A stretch of 64,000 nucleotides of DNA from Pseudopyrenochaeta lycopersici. Its lineage: Eukaryota > Ascomycota > Dothideomycetes > Pleosporales > Pseudopyrenochaetaceae. The notes beneath the pieces are model-generated. The model was not told the origin of the DNA. It searched no databases and worked only from the letters and a program-made list of their open reading frames with translations. The DNA lies in NCBI GenBank assembly GCA_003313425.1, contig NHZP01000018.1:248001-312000 (forward strand), read 5' to 3'. How positions within the stretch are numbered: the stretch's first letter is position 1; the number at the start of each line of letters is the position of its first letter. Both the position numbers and the translations under genes were made by a program. Shown one piece after another: positions 34,955 to 46,200 of the stretch.

Positions 34955-36510
34955 TCACGACGCAGCCACGCCTCGTTCGCTGCAATACTTTTCTACCTCC
35001 TTCCTCAATGTCTCCCGCTGCTGGTTGGCCGCATCCATAATATCACTGACGCCCTTCACTGACTTGCAGAACTCGTGTGTCTCGGCCATCTGCGCGAGCA
35101 CGGCGGTAAGCTGATTTGGCAGCCACTACAAAGGTTAGTACTCATTCGCTCACGGGTTGGGACCCACTTACAGTCACAATCGGGCTTCCACCAGTCGCTG
35201 TGGGATGCGACGTATGCTTGAGAATGTATTCGCGGGTGAAGCACCAATGCCGCCAGCGGAAGTCGCGCACTTGATCAAGAGCCTGGAGATACAGGGCGGC
35301 CGAAACAGAGTCGCCCTTTGCGAACTCTCGAACACCTGATTGTTGAGCGGAGTCTCGAACTGCTTCCAGGAACTCGCGATGGTTACCGGGACGGTATTGA
35401 CGGAAGTCCTTCAAGATATCCGTGAGAGGGGTCTCCGGCATCTGGATCTGCAATAGGTTGTCGCACATAGGGATCATGCTATCGTTGGCTCCGGATTCGC
35501 CTCGGAATGACATTGGTTCGTCGCTGACACCTTCATAGATGACTCCATTGGGGAACATTGACTGCGATGTGATACCGAAGATGAAGGTTCTGAAGGTGGT
35601 ATAGCTTTGAGGCTTGCTACGGTTCCACATTGCTAAGGATTGGGTTAGCCATGGCTCACCAAACAACATAATGAACCTACTGTTCATAACGGCATTAACC
35701 TTCCTCAATCCACCGACCAACGTCCGCAAGCCCTCGTCAAATTGTTCTCGATCATTGTCCGAGCAGCCATTCAACATCTCAGTGGCACCTTTTACAAGCG
35801 CACCAGACTCTTTGACCATGGCGATGTGGACGAGCACGAAGCCCGCTTCGGACGAAGTAGCATCAAGACCATGCTCGAAAGCGCGGACCAAACGAAGGTT
35901 GTCATATTCCAAACCCTTGTCAGGCTCCACAAGACGGTAGTTGAAGAGCGCGTAAGAGCCAGCGTACTCCATGAAAGGCTTGAAGCCAGCACTGACGCGA
36001 AATCACGTGATCAGCTAGGGTTCCAATATCGCAGGCTGGGAATACATATAGGATCAGATGAACTTACATCTCGGCGACCTTGACAATAGGCAGAGCAATG
36101 CTACGAGGCAGCGACTGGCGGCCTAAACCGTAGGGCTCTCCCCTGAGGTATCGCTCATGGCAGGGCTCCAGGAGGTACGCAGAAGCAATGAAAGAGTAAT
36201 CGCGATACAGAGCGTTCATGACGACGAGGTCATCACGGTACTTCTCAACTTCGGCGCTCAGATCAGGAAGTTCCTTCAGCAAGGTGTCACCAAAGGTAAA
36301 GTTGGCAAGAAGACCTGGTTCGCCTGATAGTAGCTTGACAGGCATGCGCTGCAACAGACTCTCGACAGCTGCGAACTCCTTGGGCAGCTCGACGACAGGG
36401 TTTTGTCGAGGAAGGAAGCCTCTTGTAGTCGATACCATGAAGGCAGGAAGAGAGTGGTCGTCAGGCCGAGTGTCACCAAGGACAGGGAAGTCGAATGATG
36501 AGGACGACAT
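34955..36510 (-). CDS. Indoleamine 2,3-dioxygenase
   Basis: Haem enzyme that opens the indole ring of tryptophan to give N-formylkynurenine, the first step of the kynurenine route to NAD (yeast Bna2). Four exons on the minus strand, 36510-36068, 35991-35681, 35632-35172 and 35125-34955, give 461 residues, normal for fungal IDO. Family landmarks are FKPFMEYAGSYALFNYRL, LVRAFEHGLD, TMWNRSKP, FRGESGANDSMIP, YRPGNHREFL, and RWRHWCFTREYI, where H380 should be the proximal haem ligand. The loop HPTATGGSP corresponds to the Gly-rich active-site lid. The 48-bp intron 35680-35633 is in frame without a stop; removing it restores VNAVMNTMWNRSK, so I treat it as an intron. Fungi often have several IDO paralogues, so a Bna2 assignment is not claimed. 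Confidence 0.92.
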
Positions 36511-38875
36511 GATGCAAGGAGATGTCAAACAATGAAGGTATGTTGTACTGAAGGTATTCAGGTTTGATCCAAAGGATTTGGTCCGAGCGTCAAAGATGTA
36601 GGTGGTGGGTGAAAAGAAACATCGTGAACAACGACCCAAATCGCGCTTATATGCTACGAGGCCGGAACAAAACCGTGGCCGGTACTCTTCCGGCCTCGAC
36701 AAGATAAGACGTACGTAATGAGTGGATCTTTTGTCTCTATCAGCAGAATTTGATCCGAAGAAAGCCTGCGCTTCCCGGCCTCAATTTCTTAGCTGCCCCA
36801 GGTCTTTTGAAGTCATATGAGCTGGAAAGCTCATCGTCGCCAAGACCTGAGATGAGGGTAGGAAGACAGTGACGACAATATTGCGAGAAGCCCTCTCCAT
36901 TGAGCCCTATTCAATATCAAAGCCCTGAGTTCTTTAAAAGAATCTGATATTTTTTATATTTTGAGGAGTAGTCGAAGGTACGTCAGTGATAACAGACATG
37001 GAGAATTGGTAGCTAGCTTGGTGAAGATCGCAACATTCCAAACCCAAGTGCCCAAGATCGACCAAATTAACATTCTACATACTCAATACCCTCTAAACTC
37101 CTCCCACAGTCTCAGCATGCGAGACTACTTGAATGGTGATTCCACTGATGTTTCACAACCTCTCTCCGTTCGCTCCAAACATGAAGCTGTACAATTCCAA
37201 TCGGCCCGTCTCAACAGCGGTGTGGTGCGCGGATGCGGCAGAGACTTCATATTGCATCACGAGATCAAGCATGATATGCAGCTTTTGAATTTTCATTATA
37301 AAATTGCCCCGGATCTAATGGTTGTACCCCACAAAGTACGGGTAGGGAGGCATCAGGGGGTGGTACCTTTTGTTCCGGGGGGGGGGGGGGGAGGGCAGGA
37401 GCAAAAACTCGGTTGGTGTGCCAATGACAGTAGACCCGAATCAAAGCCCGCGAAAAGCCGAAGGGAGGGCACTTGTTCCCCGCGCTATGTCTCAAGTCAT
37501 GGCTCGTTCGACACCTTGGCCTAACGCTTCTGCTAGGATATTGTGGGAAAATTGATAATTTATAGGGTAAGTGTAGAGATGAGTTTCTTGGAGTTTGACA
37601 CTCTTTCATCTCAACACTACGCTGCCATACCCATCCGAGCGCCCGAATCTCACACCAACACTCCTTGCTGGCCAGTACATGCTGGCGCATCCTCGAATAA
37701 TTACAAAAACTCGAGGTTGACAAACATAACTTTGGATGAGAACATGTTTCCAGTCATCCGGAATACGCTATAGTCATGGGACCAAGTTGTTGTAGAGGCA
37801 GATGTCTTGTTTCTTTTTCCATGCAATATGATGACCATTACAATGCACAACATTGATCGGATATATCTCTCTCTATATACTTCTTCTCAACAGCTTTAGG
37901 ATGAGGTTCTCCCGCGCGAAAGAAGTAAAAGGGTGCTCTGGATCTCGAGACGCCTCGACGACGAAGGGTATAACGAGGTATCGCTGAACCAAACCTTCAT
38001 TGTCTGCATTTTTCTCCAATGTTCTGATTATATTTAATTTTCTAGCTACTAGCATGAAAATTGAACTACTGCTTGAGTCTCAGACCATGACGGGAAATTA
38101 TACGCCACCTCTTGGTTATCTCTCTCTGAAATATATCTGCGTAGATTCACTCTAAGACGGTTACAAGTATTACATACGTTACAGACTATGGCCTCATAAT
38201 AGCTAACTTATTTGTCTAGCAGTCGTATGAAGATCCAAAGTACTTATTCTAGCCTCTGAAGAGCTTGACGCATCTTGTTGTATTGAAAACGTACATCATG
38301 TTTCTAACAGCCTTGTTGGTCAGGCTAGTAAGTTGGACTGGTGCCTAAGCTTGCCGTTAAAGCTTAACCAAGACATGAGTATCACCTCCGCCAGCTCGCA
38401 GCTGCGCCATCCATATCAGCCTCAGCATCCATAAATTGAATCTAAGCTTGAAGTGATCAGAATCAATCCAAAGGTTTGTCTGATATTGTAACAATTCCGT
38501 TGTTTCATATCCAGATGTTAGCTCCCAAAGCAGAACCTCTATATACTTGCGCACTCCTTGTGCCGCCAAAATTTGAAATCTACTATGCGCCGGGGTCGTC
38601 TAGCCAATACAGTGGATTACACACGGTATTTATGCCCTGTAGATTTGGGGGGCGCTCAATCAGATCTGACCCATTTGCGCAAAGCGTTGCTGACAGTGCC
38701 ATCGATTGCTGCGCCACACTTCAGCTGCAAGGAGAAGGCGGTGCGAGAGGAGTCATATCAGATTTGCAGTCACTCATTTTTGTCTACATATTCTGGACTC
38801 CAGATCCAAACTAAGCTGCAAGAATCTCCCTGTCCTCAATTTTTCTCATCACCTTTTGAGAACGCAGCCCTCGAA
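36511..38875. other. Intergenic stretch with a poly-G run
   Basis: About 2.4 kb without a supported gene. A 187-codon plus frame and a 152-codon minus frame overlap at 37.0-37.7 kb; both cross the poly-G tract and have no domain. The right part presumably holds the promoter of the RNA-ligase-like gene, whose frame is open upstream to an alternative ATG at 38585. Confidence 0.45.
37377..37391 (+). repeat. Run of 15 G residues
   Basis: An uninterrupted homopolymer of 15 G on the plus strand in non-coding DNA. Long G/C homopolymers are rare in fungal DNA and prone to length errors. Confidence 0.85.
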
Positions 38876-40009
38876 ATGCCCTTCATGGACTCTGAGAAGA
38901 TTCCAAAATCAGCCTCCCTACAGTTCATACCTCAACCAGCCTTAACACCTTCAGCAGACACACCTTCAACGTTGTATCCAAAGATTACAAATCACATCAA
39001 AGAGATTGTCAATACCTTACAATACTTACATCGTGACCCCGAGCATCCTGAAAATGAGCCTATTTTGGAGCCAGTACCTATGGTTGGGACGATTAAGCTG
39101 CACGGCACACATGCAGACATTCTGATATACAAAGACAATAAAATTGTCTTCCAATCGCGAAACGTTACCGGTCTCTCTTCTATAAAAGACAACCAAGGTT
39201 TTGCTACCGAAATGTCAAAGAAGACCAAAATATTGTTACGGTTACGAGATCTGTACCTAGCGCGATGGAGACAAATCAACACTGGGAGTTCCCTTGACGA
39301 AACTCTCCCAGTCCTTGTAGCGGGTGAATGGATAGGTGAGAAAATCCAGAAAGGTGTCGCAATCTCACAATTATCCAAACGCTTCGTTATCATATCTGTC
39401 AATATCAACGGTCACTGGCAAAGAGACTCTGACTACTCCGGCATCAGTCTACCGAACCACGACATCTTTAACATCTCTCGTAGCGGTATCTATAGTGCAA
39501 CTTTATACCCTAAAGATATCCAGCGTACCACTTCCGAAGTCGAATCAATGGCTGAGCAAGTTGCGAGTAGGTGTCCCTTCGCAGCGACATTCGGGGTAGA
39601 AGGCGAGGGCGAGGGTTTAGTGTGGAAACTCGCGCCGGCGGATTACAACGCCAATCCCAACTTATGGTTCAAGACAAAAGGTGGAAAGTTCAAACCTACG
39701 TTCGCCCGCCCACCAAAGAAAACTATGAGTTTCGATACTGTGGAAGAGAATCGTAAAGTTGCTGCAGCTGTGGCAGTAGTGTGGTGCTCAGAATTACGAT
39801 TGGAACAAGGGTGGGATGTGCTGAGGGAGACGGGAGTGGAGCGCAACATGCGAGGGCTGAGTGAATACCTCAAGTGGATACAGAAGGACATTTTGCTTGA
39901 AGAGAGAGGATATATCCACCAGCACAAGGTAGACGAGGGGGCGCTGAAGATTGAGATTGCAAAGATAGCTAAACCGTGGTATCTCGTTAGGATGGCGGAC
40001 GGAGAGTAA
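38876..40009 (+). CDS. RNA ligase-fold (nucleotidyltransferase) protein
   Basis: Single exon of 377 residues from the ATG at 38876. It shows the covalent nucleotidyltransferase motifs: motif I TIKLHGTHAD with the predicted AMP-accepting K74, a GEWIGEKIQKG block, motif IV EGLVWK at 246-251, and motif V WFKTKGGKF with K266 and K268. The layout fits the RNA ligase/Rnl2-like family more than ATP-dependent DNA ligases, which carry extra domains absent here. Such enzymes adenylylate themselves and seal RNA (or nicked duplex) ends; the substrate is unknown. The C-terminal about 100 residues are helical. A longer start at 38585 would add 97 residues with no recognisable content, so I prefer 38876. 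The gene sits between gene-poor stretches. Confidence 0.82.
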   Translation: MPFMDSEKIPKSASLQFIPQPALTPSADTPSTLYPKITNHIKEIVNTLQYLHRDPEHPENEPILEPVPMVGTIKLHGTHADILIYKDNKIVFQSRNVTGLSSIKDNQGFATEMSKKTKILLRLRDLYLARWRQINTGSSLDETLPVLVAGEWIGEKIQKGVAISQLSKRFVIISVNINGHWQRDSDYSGISLPNHDIFNISRSGIYSATLYPKDIQRTTSEVESMAEQVASRCPFAATFGVEGEGEGLVWKLAPADYNANPNLWFKTKGGKFKPTFARPPKKTMSFDTVEENRKVAAAVAVVWCSELRLEQGWDVLRETGVERNMRGLSEYLKWIQKDILLEERGYIHQHKVDEGALKIEIAKIAKPWYLVRMADGE

Positions 40010-42777
40010 TACCAGTGAAAAATGGCCTCGAAATCATTCATAGGCGGGCTTCCTCAGCCATTCTTCATACTAGCACACACGTTCCTGCTCCTTAGCCTAT
40101 GTATTACCTTTCGTGCCTTGGAACATCTCGTCACAATCGAGCTGGTAGCTGAGTAACCTTCCCTTCATTTCACCGCCATTATTTTGGGCTTCGATACTGA
40201 AGGTGCTTCAGCGTTGATGAAACAACCTATGACTATGCTGGCTATTGATCCACGTAATGGTCAGTCCTTTCGCCGATTGCGATGAGCATGATATAACCTA
40301 CCTAAACCTCACGCATTCACTAGTCTGCCTATGATTGAGTCTGCTGCTTCTGGTCAATATGAACATGGTAAATTGATATCGCGGGCGGTTATCTTCTTGC
40401 CCATTAAATACAATGCCTTGCTTTCCGGCAAGGTGAGGAATTTCTTACAACAGCAGGGTCATAGAGAAGAGCGAATAATGTCTCTTTTCGACATTTCAGC
40501 GAGAGCGTAGGACACGTTGGAATAAGATCGTCATTGCGCTGGGAATGTATGAAAACTCGATGTTCCTATGCACTTTATTTTTGGATGTCAGGTACTAGAT
40601 CGTATCCCGCATCCATCGATGCAACGCCCTGACGATCTAGAATGCGGGGATGACTAGGTTTCCCACGCCTCCGCCCTCGCAGTGAAGCGGGGTCTTAAAC
40701 CATCAGCCCGCACTTAGCTTTCAGCCCCAGGAAAATGCTCCCAGTGACGGACTGCAACAATCATGGGAATGGGTATGGGGCACTCAAAATTTCTTGGTAG
40801 GTTGAATTGCTGTATCCCAATTGATTCACATCTATCGATCTTGTTGACTTATTTTCGTTTACCAGCATCCAGGAATAGCTTGAAAGTGGTGGAGGGAAAT
40901 CTAGGGCAAACTCTAACATGCAGCCCGTATCTAGAATCTGACGCCGGCAGTGCCGGGATAGATTATGGTGCTAGGCTCCAGGACATATGATAGAGAACGG
41001 TGTACCTCAGCTGCCTGCTTTTGAATTTAGTTCAAATCAGCAACACGGTGGCGTAAACATCACACAAATGGACGCAAAGCCTTAGCCAAAACTAATAATT
41101 CATCTTGAACCATCAACTACCTCGGCTTTTCGCAGTTGTCATTATGATTTAGTGCATGAGCGCCGTCTTGCTTGAGCAGAGTCGGTCGTCATCCACCTCC
41201 ACTTCTGTTCTATGCCATGTGCAGTGCCGTTTCTCACGGTCATTTCTTCAAGAATTGAGTTCCAAATAGAACTCAGTAGCTGTTAGACCTCAGTTAACTC
41301 TTTAAAAAAATATACATGTTCTCATTCAAGAGTAAAAAGGAGTTGGGCAGTAGGGAGTCGCCAAAGCCGCAATGGCAAAGGCAGGTAGACTTATTGGCAA
41401 AACCTCGATTCATGATGATCGATTTACAAATAATCTGATCCACTGAAAAACGTTCAGAATGTGTGAAATGAATCATAACTGGGTACAGTCATCACTACCT
41501 GATTGGCAATCTTCAATTAGCACGTGTCAGATGTAAATTGAAACTATTGATCAAATTTAAATTAGGAGCTGTGATGAATAGGTTCTGTGAGGTTGTGGTC
41601 CGGTAAACTCGCCTTATGCGGCGCATTGTGATAAACGCATACATTCAATTGCGGAGTTTTAGAGCTTCTCGTCGATAGTTTGCAAAAGAATACTGTGGCT
41701 CCACTGAAGATGTAGCAATAATAGGCAATGTTAGTGCTTGAGCATTCATGCAGTCTCGAGCATGCATTGATCTCTTGACTGTTGAAAGACAAAAGGTAAT
41801 CAATTAAGGAGGTCATCACCCACCTCAAGGAGCTAGCAACCTCCTACGTACAACCTCCTACGTACAACCTCCTACGTACAACCTCCCTTCTATATCATCG
41901 TAACTGATTATTATAATGTTTCTAATTCTCAACTTTTTCACTACTGACTAAAAAGAACTTTCAGCACATGAATGTTTCTCCATTCATGCTCTGGGGCGAA
42001 TCCATCCTGAATCACACGTATATAGTCGTTAGGCTTGCAAATTTTGTTGCCAGTAGCTGAATAAATATATTAGAAATTAAATTGCTAGGCTGTCACGGTG
42101 TAGCTTCAAACAATTCCTTTGATGGCAAAGTCGTCCATGTTCATTGTGTAGTGTACCAGCCAAGAAGCAACAAACTCTTCTAAAAAGCAAACTATTGTTG
42201 AAAATAAAAGACTTTATCGACTGAAGATGTTCTAACTATAGATGAGTCTATGTGGAAATACAGAAGGAAGGGCAGGGAGGAGACCACTCGCTAGCCGAGG
42301 CCGGGCAAGTGAGAGTGAATCACATGTATCCTTTACTGGGTGTGTGGCATAATGATACATCTTGTGAGAATTTTCGGAAAGGTTATATGCTGCGGGCAAC
42401 AAAAATTGTGGAAGCTGGGCTACTTAACTTGACCCAGATCTCAAGCCAAGGTTATGGCGACCAAGGTACATTGGGCATTAATTGCGTATAATCTCGACCG
42501 CTGTCTGGATATGAAAAGCAATCAGAGCAGCTTTAGGTTATATTCAATGCCAAACTAGAGTATTACACGCGCAAGAGGAAGACTGATCAAGCTGTTGGGC
42601 CTCTTAGCTTTGCCTAATGTTGTTACGTCCTTCAATTCCAGCAGCAAGTACACCTACTTTGGTAGGGTAATGCTAATGAGGGGAAACTGTTTAGATACAA
42701 CAAGTCTACACCCTTTCCCAGATCTCCGGCTTGCTACACCGTGTAAACAATCCTACTACATCCGTGTCGATACGTGA
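40010..42777. other. AT-rich gene-poor stretch
   Basis: About 2.8 kb of mostly AT-rich DNA with only short unsupported frames. The one distinct element is the 14-bp tandem repeat at 41.84 kb. Decayed repeat DNA is possible. Confidence 0.45.
41837..41886. repeat. Tandem 14-bp repeat, three full copies plus a partial
   Basis: The unit caacctcctacgta is repeated exactly three times and followed by an eight-base partial copy. Each unit ends in the palindrome tacgta. It lies in non-coding DNA and its role is unknown. Confidence 0.85.
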
Positions 42778-43060
42778 GTTTCACTTCTGCGACACAGCCT
42801 TTTGATCCACCGTTGTCCTCTAGACCACAATCTCCATAGCTGCCGGCACAAGAGTCGACTGTATTTCTCGACTTTGAATGACGCAGCCAATGATGTCTCG
42901 TATCGGACTGAGCCAAAGGACCCAAAGCTCTGTCAATCCACACCAGCTGGTGATGGTTGACTTCATCTGAACGCCAGATATGCGCCAGAATATTGTGTTT
43001 TGGGATCCCATTGTTGTTGTGCCTTTCGGCTTCCATCTTCTTCGTATCGGTGAATCGCAT
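42778..43060 (-). pseudogene. Probable HET-domain remnant
   Basis: Reading from the ATG at 43060, the frame begins MRFTDTKKMEAE and has IPKHNILAHIWRSDEV, close to the PKYAILSHTWGDEEV signature of the fungal heterokaryon-incompatibility (HET) domain. Further on, the conserved WVDTCCID block is represented only by VDSCAGSYGD, and a GYxKI-like piece appears in another frame (PIRDIIGCVIQS), which suggests frameshift decay. No downstream effector region is visible. HET domains trigger cell death in non-self recognition; this copy appears broken. Resemblance is based on one good motif. Confidence 0.4.
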
Positions 43061-43251
43061 AAACCAGTTGTATGACCTCCAATTGAAAAACATAGTTGGA
43101 GTGGGGCAATCAAGTAGAGTACAGTTGATCATGTCTAGCTTGAATGGGGCGAGCAGATGCACATTCATGAAAATGTACCACTTCCGTTTATGAATAGTTT
43201 TTTCGTGAAAGTTTTGTTATCTTGTGCTTATAATGAAGAGGTGGGAGGTTT

Positions 43252-43717
43252 TCAAAGCCTCGTCTCATTCATTGAGAATTCAGCTTTCAGCCAAGACGGT
43301 GAGGTGATAAATGGATCTCCTTCAGTACTCTCAGTATAGCTCCAGCTAGGGCTGGCTTGGTGGGAATTATTCTTGGAGAGACCTCCTCGGCCGATTCGAA
43401 GGACCATATGGTGAGGCTTCATATTCTGATCCCTCGAGGCATTCGATATTGCAGAAGACATGGACTGAAGGCCGATGCTTTCAGGAGATCCGGCGCGATT
43501 CTTCGTCGAGGACAGTCGCGTACATTTCCTACAGAATGCTAAGGCTTTCTTGATTTGTGCGAATAATTGATTGTCGTGACAAGAGACACCCTTTGAGTTG
43601 AGCTATCAGTAGAACATCTTGAGTGTAAGACTTCAAACATACGTTGGGGCTAGCCGAAATTGACTCTGATGTGTCGCCGTCAGCTTGGTCAAAGAAGTTC
43701 GGCTTGTTTGTATCCAT
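43252..43717 (-). CDS. Possible small two-exon hypothetical protein
   Basis: Two exons, 43717-43643 and 43602-43252, joined across a short 40-bp intron with a GTATGT donor and a tag acceptor, would give 141 residues from an ATG. The 117-codon second exon is open throughout. The protein is Ser/Asn-rich with a Cys/Lys patch (KKALAFCRKCTRL) and has no known domain. Support is only the open frame and plausible splice sites. It could instead be debris of the HET-like locus next to it. Confidence 0.28.
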
Positions 43718-43923
43718 GATCGTTGATTTCGCTTAGGCTGTGGGGTGAACTTGTTGACAGTTGCTTGGAGAATCTGGAAGTGCTGATCTTCTTGTTTCAT
43801 ATCAAGCTGCTTGCTCAGAAGGCCAGTGCTTCTATGATTATATCTTGGCCCACTGTCATAGCACCAGCCCCAACGCGGTGCATCCACCGTAATGCCCGGA
43901 AATCGAGGCGCGCTGAAATGCAC

Positions 43924-46200
43924 CGAGTGAACCTGTTACCTCATTAGGGTTCCACTAACCAGCACAGAGATCCTGCTGTGTTATGTCCGATTATGCTAAT
44001 TTCTATAGTAGATAGGAAGTCGATCACACACCATAGTGAACGATTGCTATTCCCGGTCATCTGCGGGACGCCTGAGCCTTGCGCAGCAACGCAGATCCTA
44101 CCAATCTAGTTTGATGTTCTGTGCATCCACCCAAGCCTGTCCAGGCCACATGGCAATCATACTCCAAGACTTTTTCCAATCAGTAGCATGTGGCGATAGA
44201 GCATATCGTAGGGTGGAGATTGGTTGTAAGCATTTGTGTCGATCCTGACATGTGAGTATCGGACTTGTACACGAGCGCCAAGTGGGCGTACAACATTCTT
44301 GGAAAGTCTTATAGCGTGTTTGTATTATATGCAGGTGAGATTAGCATAATTGGATATGTGTTGAGAAGGAAGCGAAGTGTCAGCGCTACAACGACGCGTC
44401 GGAGTTCGGATTCGGGGACCAAGGCTAGGGATGGCGCTAGTGCATGGCGAGGTCTTCTTGCCTGATTGGATGAATCATTCACTAACGATTTCGGGTTTGT
44501 ACATTTGATGATTCATCTCTTGAGTATAAGGGCCGTCTGATGTGACACCCGTAATTGAAATTGAAAGCTGGGCAATGCCGAATAGACCTGCCGATTGCGG
44601 ATGCGTAAAGAGACTTTTGAAGCTACTGGTCACTCTATAAACCCAGAAACCTCCAAAAAGAAACGCAATCAATAATTGCAATGAAAGCACTCGCTATAAA
44701 AAACTGATATCTCCATACTCATGTGACAGTGTCTGGTCCTGGACTTGCTAAGCCTTGCCGCCAAGCTTTTCCTGCGGCCGCCTAATGCGAGGTTCACAGT
44801 TCATAACTCGCCGTGAGTTGCTGTGCAGCTGCAGCTTACCCCAGGGCCGGCTACCTTCTTTGCCTCTCTTTGCACATATCAATACCAGTCACTAAAATCT
44901 TTTGGCCTCCATTTCAACCCTTCGAAGCACCCTAGTAATAATCCGGGTTGCTATCCTAAGGCGTTGAATCTGCAATAATCCATCATCTTGTTTTCTTTAT
45001 GTGGCTCCTCCTAGCTCAACGTACCAAAAATATCGTGTCTGGAATGATGATTCCAGACGGATTCGGTCTAGCAAGGCTCAACTTCAATGCCTCGACGTGG
45101 GGTTACAGCCTAAAAGGTCTTTCCCGTATGTCTACCTGGGAGCAGAGCCATTAACAGCAGTTAAGATACGCAAATCCGAGTAACTCATTTGACCCGCAAA
45201 AAGCGCCTTGATATCAAACCACACCATACGTTAGTTGCAAGATATGTAATCATGACTTTCCCGAGGGGCAGGTGGCGACACATGAAGTTTGAGATTTCAG
45301 ATAGAGCAGTAAGTTCAACGCCAGGCATTTCTGATGCTCGAGCCGATAGGAAGCTTTCAGGCGAAGCATATAGGCCACTCGGGATATGCATTTTTATCGA
45401 TTTATATCAAAGCCCGGGAAAGAACGCACTCTCCATCCTGCGGTAAGATAGCCAAAGAAGATTTTGCTAGCCTTCTAGAAATCACACAAATGATCGCGCA
45501 TGTCGACCTCCGCACTTAAGAAAATAGTCAGACGGGGCCGATCTGTTATGATTACCCAGGAAAAGCACTACTTGCAGTCATAGACAGGAGGTAAAATGCG
45601 CTATCAATCAGGATCCCTTCTTGGAGTTCCACGACCCCAGGTGATGATCGGGTCCGGGTCGCCTCGCATATTAACCCCCGCAGTCTTATGAAACTGTGGT
45701 GAGAAGGAGTAGATTTTAGATTCGTTACCCGATCGGCGATCAAAAGTCGCATCAGATTGGCTGCCAGAACGTGTTACGGTGAGGCTGACTTGCGGTGCTG
45801 CTGTGGCTGGAAAAGATGAGCCCACGATGAACAGAGATCGCGCTGGATATGTTTAGCTTAGCGCCGCGCTAAGCTTGGGTACATTAATTTGGTTGAACCC
45901 TGCTTATGTCTCGGCGACCGAGCAGCCTTACCGGAGATGACGATTGTTGACTCCCGAGAGGTCGAACAGTATATCTGTAGGGTATCGAGCAGGTGTCGAG
46001 AATTCCAAGCTTTTCTTCAAGCATTCTTCCAAGGCTAATCGTTCGCCACTTGGTTCAAGACGACTGCTGATCATTACCCTAGGAGTAACATCAGGGCTGA
46101 GAAAAAGAGCTTCAAAGGTTACACAGTCCATTTCTGCTAGTCACTCAGAAAAGTGTTTCGACGACCATAAATCTTCCATTCGTCACACCAACTTGAGGCA
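43924..46200. other. Gene-poor stretch upstream of the sterol dehydrogenase gene
   Basis: About 2.3 kb with short unsupported frames only. The right end must include the promoter of the 46.2 kb gene and contains the perfect palindrome at 45855-45875. Confidence 0.45.
45855..45875. promoter_or_regulatory. Perfect 10-bp inverted repeat around one base
   Basis: The arms are agcttagcgc and gcgctaagct with a single c between them. It lies about 330 bp before the start of the dehydrogenase gene. Perfect palindromes of this size can be sites for dimeric regulators; no matching regulator is known to me. Confidence 0.4.

Noticed and set aside
36961..37524. 187-codon frame crossing the poly-G tract
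   Set aside because: It depends on the length of a homopolymer, has no domain, and competes with an overlapping minus frame.
38585..38875. Upstream extension of the RNA-ligase-like gene from an ATG at 38585
   Set aside because: The added 97 residues show no conserved features, and the ligase core is complete without them. It remains possible as a leader or targeting sequence.
44475..44690. 71-codon minus frame with a hydrophobic N-terminus
   Set aside because: It starts only at a non-ATG codon and has no downstream continuation.
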